DNA of 8,845 nt, taken from positions 1 to 8,845 of the forward strand of contig USPE01000068.1 in NCBI GenBank assembly GCA_900556545.1. The letters run 5' to 3'. Numbering within the stretch: position 1 is the first letter of the stretch; each line of letters begins with the position of its first letter. The notes beneath the pieces are model-generated. The model was not told the origin of the DNA. It did no database searches and was given only the letters and a program-made list of their open reading frames with translations. This document shows, in pieces, positions 5,490-8,845 of the stretch. This stretch comes from an uncultured Peptococcaceae bacterium (GTDB lineage: Bacteria > Bacillota > Peptococcia > Peptococcales > Peptococcaceae). A program made the position numbers and the translations under genes.

Positions 5490-7526
5490 TTAGAAATCTT
5501 CTGTCAGAATCTGATAAGCCGGTGCGCCTTCACACTGAGCAGGCATTCTCAAACCGGTCAGCGCTGCTACAGTTGGAGCCACGTCTACCTGACGGATCAC
5601 CCGTTCCACTTTGTAGTTTTCTTTTACACCGGCACCGGCAGCCACAAAGATTGGGGATACAGATGTATCAAAGTAACCTCTCTGGGTGGACAGGGAGTCA
5701 GCATGAATAATGTTGAAGCCTTCTGCCATAAAGAATACGATATCGCCGCATTCTTCCCCATTCATACCCAGCAGCACAGCATCTCTGTTGGTCAGTGCCA
5801 TTGCTACTACACGACGGCCTGTGATAGGATCTCTGTAATTATATAAATCACTGATAATTTGTTCTTCTAATGCAGCTTTATCTTCCGGTTCCACAATACC
5901 GGTTGGATAACGGCCTTTCAGGTTGATTTGAATATGGCAGCTGCGGTGTGCAATGGCTTTTGTTTTTGTCCAGTCTACTTCACGCATTGGGTTGCCATTT
6001 TCATCTTTTTTCAGAACGGTATAGCCCATTTCTACCATGTTGATACCATTGACACGCACTTCCCCTAAGCCTGGAGTCTGGTTCATTTCTGTAATCAAAC
6101 CATGGTCAGAAGTGATGATGAAGGTCCAGCCTTCATCCAGGTATGGCAGGAACTGTTCCAAATAACGGTCGGTCTGCATGTAAATTTCTTCAATAGCACC
6201 CTGATAGAATGCTTCATCATTGCCCCAGTCATCACGATGACGGGCAAAATGCCACATCTGATGCCCCATAATATCTACATTGTGTAAGTGAGAGAAGATA
6301 ACTTCAAAGCCTTCATCCATTACATATTTCAATGCTTCTGCCTGCCACTGACAATAAACTTCCCAGGATGGAATCACTGTTTTAGCTACCAGTTCCATAT
6401 TTGCGCCAGGCGCAGAGCTGATTGGCGGAATATAGCCCACATTTTCAATCAACTGGTTATAGAATTTTTTAGGATGGAAAATGGTATCCTTTTCAATGTC
6501 ATAGGCATTGCTCAGCCATAAACGTACTTTAGAACCATCTTCTGCCAACTCTAAAATACGCAGACAACGATTACTTTTTTTATTTTCTTCGCCGACTTTA
6601 ATATCATCAATAAAGTCTGCATAATATTCATCGTTTTTCAATACAACCATTGGTTCAATATCTTTTTTAGATTTATAGATGGCAATACTGTCATAAACAC
6701 CCTGTTCGTTTTTCAAAATCAGTGCAGGACGTCTGGTATAGCCTTTCGAGGTAAAGATGGTAAATTCTTTTGCATCCTCTGGTGCATTGGCCCAGTTAGC
6801 AGCCGGTTTAATCGGAGAGTTGGTAACATCCAGATTGGTATGGGATAATGCTGCAATTTCTGTATCAGTTTCATCCAATAATACAGATGTGATTTCCATT
6901 TTGTTGTTTACACTTGTTAACCCATTTACGCCACTTGGTTTTTTTTCTTCTTCTACTTCTACATCACCAACATCAGTGATAATGCAGCCAACGCCCGGGT
7001 TGTTTGGCGCATCATGGGCAGCAAAGATTAATTTTTCAACGTTTTCATCGGCGGATACAATGCCTTCCCAGTCAATAATGGCCACACCCATATTAACTGC
7101 GCCTGGCTGTGTGCCATCTACTACATATAAGTTTGGATTATCACTGGTTGGAGGCCAGCTGGAACCCGGCCAGTGCCATACCAATGTTTTCATACCAGCT
7201 TCGGCAGTTACATTCCACAATGCTTCTGCTGTACACAGGCGGGAATCCAGGTTGTAACCTGCTGTGTCCAGATGAACCGGATCCTGTCTCCAGAAGCAGG
7301 TGATGCCGTGGGTAACAGGCAGCGCACCGGTTGCCAATGTAGTCCACAGCGGCGGGGTAATGGTTGGCGGTGTACACATCAGCTGTAAATTTTCCTTTTG
7401 TGCTCCGCGTTCCACGAATTTTTTAATGTTAGGCAATTTTCCTGCATCCATAAATTTCTTTGTCATTTTTGGGTCTAATCCATCCACACCCAGTAATAAT
7501 ACTTTGTCGGTGTATTGTTTACTCAT
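5490..7526 (-). CDS. Alkaline-phosphatase-superfamily phosphodiesterase-like hydrolase
   Basis: A 678-residue protein with no signal peptide or membrane segment, so cytoplasmic. It matches the type I phosphodiesterase/nucleotide pyrophosphatase branch, two-metal hydrolases that cleave phospho-, sulfo- or phosphono-esters. Visible residues: Asp15 in GVDGLD (first metal ligand); the block TPPTITPPLWTTLATG with Thr57 as probable nucleophile, followed by HGI (73-75); Asp418 and His422 in NVDIMGHQMW; Asp474 and His475 in ITSDHGL. The last His ligand is probably His608 (IIHADS), since the later GYFDTSVSPIFVAAG block has no His. The segment between the nucleophile and the second metal cluster (about 140-385) is unusually long and probably forms a cap that decides substrate choice. 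ATG 7526 follows AGGAG by 10 bases; an upstream ATG at 7601 has no ribosome site and lies almost at the predicted transcription start. Paralogous permeases flank it on both sides, implying action on a transported anion. The substrate is unknown. Confidence 0.88.
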   Translation of the reverse strand: MSKQYTDKVLLLGVDGLDPKMTKKFMDAGKLPNIKKFVERGAQKENLQLMCTPPTITPPLWTTLATGALPVTHGITCFWRQDPVHLDTAGYNLDSRLCTAEALWNVTAEAGMKTLVWHWPGSSWPPTSDNPNLYVVDGTQPGAVNMGVAIIDWEGIVSADENVEKLIFAAHDAPNNPGVGCIITDVGDVEVEEEKKPSGVNGLTSVNNKMEITSVLLDETDTEIAALSHTNLDVTNSPIKPAANWANAPEDAKEFTIFTSKGYTRRPALILKNEQGVYDSIAIYKSKKDIEPMVVLKNDEYYADFIDDIKVGEENKKSNRCLRILELAEDGSKVRLWLSNAYDIEKDTIFHPKKFYNQLIENVGYIPPISSAPGANMELVAKTVIPSWEVYCQWQAEALKYVMDEGFEVIFSHLHNVDIMGHQMWHFARHRDDWGNDEAFYQGAIEEIYMQTDRYLEQFLPYLDEGWTFIITSDHGLITEMNQTPGLGEVRVNGINMVEMGYTVLKKDENGNPMREVDWTKTKAIAHRSCHIQINLKGRYPTGIVEPEDKAALEEQIISDLYNYRDPITGRRVVAMALTNRDAVLLGMNGEECGDIVFFMAEGFNIIHADSLSTQRGYFDTSVSPIFVAAGAGVKENYKVERVIRQVDVAPTVAALTGLRMPAQCEGAPAYQILTEDF

Positions 7527-7536
7527 TTTTAAACAT

Positions 7537-7542
7537 CTCCTC
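7537..7542 (-). promoter_or_regulatory. Ribosome binding site fixing the hydrolase start
   Basis: On the - strand GAGGAG precedes ATG 7526 by 10 bases. This favours the 678-residue form over the longer 703-codon frame beginning at 7601. Confidence 0.8.
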
Positions 7543-7612
7543 GTATTGATAATTCCATCCTGTAATTTTCGGAAATCCAATTGTCTGAATCTCCAATTCA
7601 TTTATTGGTTTT

Positions 7613-7618
7613 ATTATA
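7613..7618 (-). promoter_or_regulatory. Perfect -10 box of the hydrolase promoter
   Basis: TATAAT on the - strand, with transcription expected near 7606 and a leader of about 80 nt. At a spacing of 16-18 bp no good -35 box is present (the 17-bp position reads TACTGA) and there is no TG extension. This pattern is common in promoters that need an activator, which fits the inverted repeat about 80 bp upstream. By eye only. Confidence 0.5.
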
Positions 7619-7662
7619 ACGATTCTTTTTATTTTTCAGTAGCACCCAGTTTTTTGAATATG

Positions 7663-7704
7663 TTATACTATTGTTGCAACAAAATAGTTGAAACGATAGT
7701 ATAA
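7663..7704. promoter_or_regulatory. Large inverted repeat upstream of the hydrolase promoter
   Basis: TTATACTATTGTT (7663-7675) and AACGATAGTATAA (7692-7704) form 13-bp arms with one mismatch around a 16-bp centre. Inside the left part a second, perfect 12-bp palindrome, TTGTTGCAACAA (7671-7682), overlaps the arm. There is no T-run, and the arms are A/T-rich, so a protein operator is more likely than a terminator. Its centre is about 78 bp upstream of the predicted transcription start, a usual activator position. The regulator gene is not in the window. Confidence 0.55.
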
Positions 7705-7862
7705 GTTAATAAAATCACCGTACCTTGGAATTTCTAAAAAAACATAGAAATTTTATTATCTATCTCAATTCATTCAGTATACTAGTTTTGCCAACCTCAT
7801 ACTATCTAACAAATAATCTTATTATATATTATCCATATATAACACAGGTTCTACGTGATTTC

Positions 7863-8845
7863 TTACAGCAACAACTGCCCTAATGGAATTCCTACGCCGA
7901 TCAGTACAATAAATGCAACAATCAAAATCAAAAAACCACAAGTGTAAGCATCCTTCGTTGCAACCCATTCCGAGTTACCAAAAATCAAGGCACCATTTGA
8001 AGAAGCCGCTGGTGTTGCATAAGCGGTCATAGCAGTAAAGAATACCAATAACATAACCAAAATCGGACTTACACCAAAATCTAAACCCATTTTTGTCAGT
8101 ACAGGCGTAAATACTAATAACAATACTAAGTTATGTGTAAATTGGGTAGTGATCAAAAACAACGCCATAAAAGCAACTAAAAACATAGTACCACTTAAAG
8201 AACTGAAAGTTTGTGTCATCCAAGCAATCACAGATTGCAACACACCAACCTCTTCTGCTTCCAACGCGTTACATAGCGGCATAGTAGATGAGATTAAAAT
8301 AACCAATTCCCAGTTTACGCCTTTGCTAATTAATTGTGGAATGTGTACATAAGATTTATCTTCTTTTGTTTTTACCATTGCCAACACAACTACACACAAA
8401 GTACCAAGCCCCATAATATTCATGTTTTTCAACCAAGCCATACCTGGAAATGTTTCTGGCAACAAACTTGGCAGCATTAAACCCAAAATAAAACACGTTA
8501 ATACAATTGCAGCAACCTTTTGTTTTTGATTCATTTTCTGCCCACGTAAATAAGTATATTTAGCACCGGCCTCTTTTACTCTGCTCAAATCTGGACGCAT
8601 AACTATTTTACAAGCTAAAGCAAAACCAAGTGTTACAGTAACACCAATAATTGTATTGTATAATGTCCACGTCACAAAATTAATATCCAATGCGCCAACT
8701 GCTTTTGTAGTTAAACCTATCGAAATCACAGCAAACGCTTTAAACGGAAAAATTGCCATTGTTAAACCACAAATAATTACAATTCCGGCAATTACCATAG
8801 CGGTATATTTAGTACGGCGCGGCTCACCAATCTGGTCACAAATTT
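7863..8845 (-). CDS. SLC13/DASS-like anion permease (right paralogue), 5' end missing
   Basis: The C-terminal 326 residues of a second permease; the frame stays open to the window edge, so the Met codon at 8798 is internal and not the start. It aligns by eye with the left permease through its whole visible length: the CG/ICDQ-type loop and following membrane span, the central hydrophilic loop, NWELVILISSTMPL against PWDIVWLICATMPL, TQFTHNLVL against TQVTHNLVL, ATPAASSNGALI against VTPAASMQSALI, and the C-terminal GIPLG. The distance from THN to TPAAS is 41 residues in both. As in its partner, the canonical Ser-Asn-Thr is replaced. It differs enough, especially in the first half, to suggest old divergence and perhaps different substrates or directions. 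It lies upstream of the hydrolase on the same strand, separated by the 336-bp regulatory region. Confidence 0.85.
   Translation of the reverse strand, partial: ICDQIGEPRRTKYTAMVIAGIVIICGLTMAIFPFKAFAVISIGLTTKAVGALDINFVTWTLYNTIIGVTVTLGFALACKIVMRPDLSRVKEAGAKYTYLRGQKMNQKQKVAAIVLTCFILGLMLPSLLPETFPGMAWLKNMNIMGLGTLCVVVLAMVKTKEDKSYVHIPQLISKGVNWELVILISSTMPLCNALEAEEVGVLQSVIAWMTQTFSSLSGTMFLVAFMALFLITTQFTHNLVLLLVFTPVLTKMGLDFGVSPILVMLLVFFTAMTAYATPAASSNGALIFGNSEWVATKDAYTCGFLILIVAFIVLIGVGIPLGQLLL

Larger units (their letters stand above)
7527..7862. other. 336-bp AT-rich intergenic regulatory region
   Basis: No gene is seen here on either strand. It separates the end of the right-hand permease from the hydrolase start. 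It holds the hydrolase ribosome site, a consensus -10 box (7613-7618), a short inverted repeat at the predicted start of transcription (CCAAT/ATTGG, 7593-7608), the large inverted repeat 7663-7704, an AT-rich 8-bp hairpin AATTTCTA/TAGAAATT (7729-7752), and more TATACTA-type motifs (7778-7784 and 7799-7805). No G+C-rich terminator follows the permease stop, so some read-through into the hydrolase is possible. Confidence 0.7.

Noticed and set aside
5472..5497. ATTTCTA/TAGAAAT inverted repeat at the end of the hydrolase gene as a terminator
   Set aside because: Weak 7-bp A/T stem with a 12-nt loop overlapping the stop codon and no U-tract.
6757..7257. 166-codon + strand frame inside the hydrolase gene
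   Set aside because: It lies opposite a strongly supported coding gene; its Ser/Thr-rich content mirrors the hydrolase codons and it has no family motif or ribosome site.
7729..7752. AATTTCTA/TAGAAATT hairpin as a terminator for the right permease
   Set aside because: The stem is only 8 bp, almost entirely A/T, and no T-run follows it on the - strand; the T-run is in its loop.
1..8845. CRISPR array, tRNA, rRNA, transposase or integrase genes
   Set aside because: No regularly spaced repeats, no cloverleaf with CCA-like end, no rRNA blocks and no DDE or recombinase motifs were seen on either strand.

Overview
The window looks like chromosomal DNA of a low-to-moderate G+C, Shine-Dalgarno-using bacterium, most likely a Bacillota member. 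Ribosome binding sites are purine-rich (AGGAGG, AGGGGG), the intergenic DNA is very AT-rich, and the ATPase resembles the YlmA/ModF type. A gut anaerobe such as a Negativicute would fit the pair of SLC13-like anion permeases, but that placement is inference. No rRNA, tRNA, CRISPR array or insertion sequence was seen.

Left part (1-1567, + strand): a two-gene HipBA-type toxin-antitoxin cassette. A small Xre/HipB-like DNA-binding protein overlaps by 14 bp a 376-residue HipA-family Ser/Thr kinase. The promoter is overlain by an 18-bp perfect palindrome. A 10-bp part of it is repeated 41 bp downstream, over the hipB start codon, which suggests autoregulation. The cassette ends in a perfect 11-bp hairpin that contains the end of the kinase gene and can also stop transcription arriving from the other strand. 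Bases 1-68 show nothing I can assign.

Middle part (1578-3805, - strand): a tight three-gene unit read right to left. It encodes a 149-aa zinc-ribbon protein, a 272-aa stand-alone ABC ATPase of the ModF/YlmA type, and a 320-aa protein I do not recognise. Start and stop codons overlap or nearly touch, so translation is probably coupled. A strong terminator (3833-3870) separates this unit from the genes upstream.

Right part (3901-8845, - strand): a permease - hydrolase - permease module. A 678-aa cytoplasmic alkaline-phosphatase-superfamily (type I phosphodiesterase) enzyme lies between two paralogous SLC13/DASS-like permeases; the right-hand one runs off the window. Both permeases carry the same modified motif (THN where the second Ser-Asn-Thr sodium/anion motif usually lies, then TPAAS 41 residues later). 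The simplest model is that the permeases move an organic anion, perhaps a phospho- or sulfo-ester or its product, and the hydrolase cleaves or releases it. The substrate cannot be read from the sequence. The 336-bp gap before the hydrolase holds a consensus -10 box and a cluster of TATACTA-type inverted repeats that look like a regulator's binding region. The gap between hydrolase and left permease holds a long G+C-rich inverted repeat without a U-tract.
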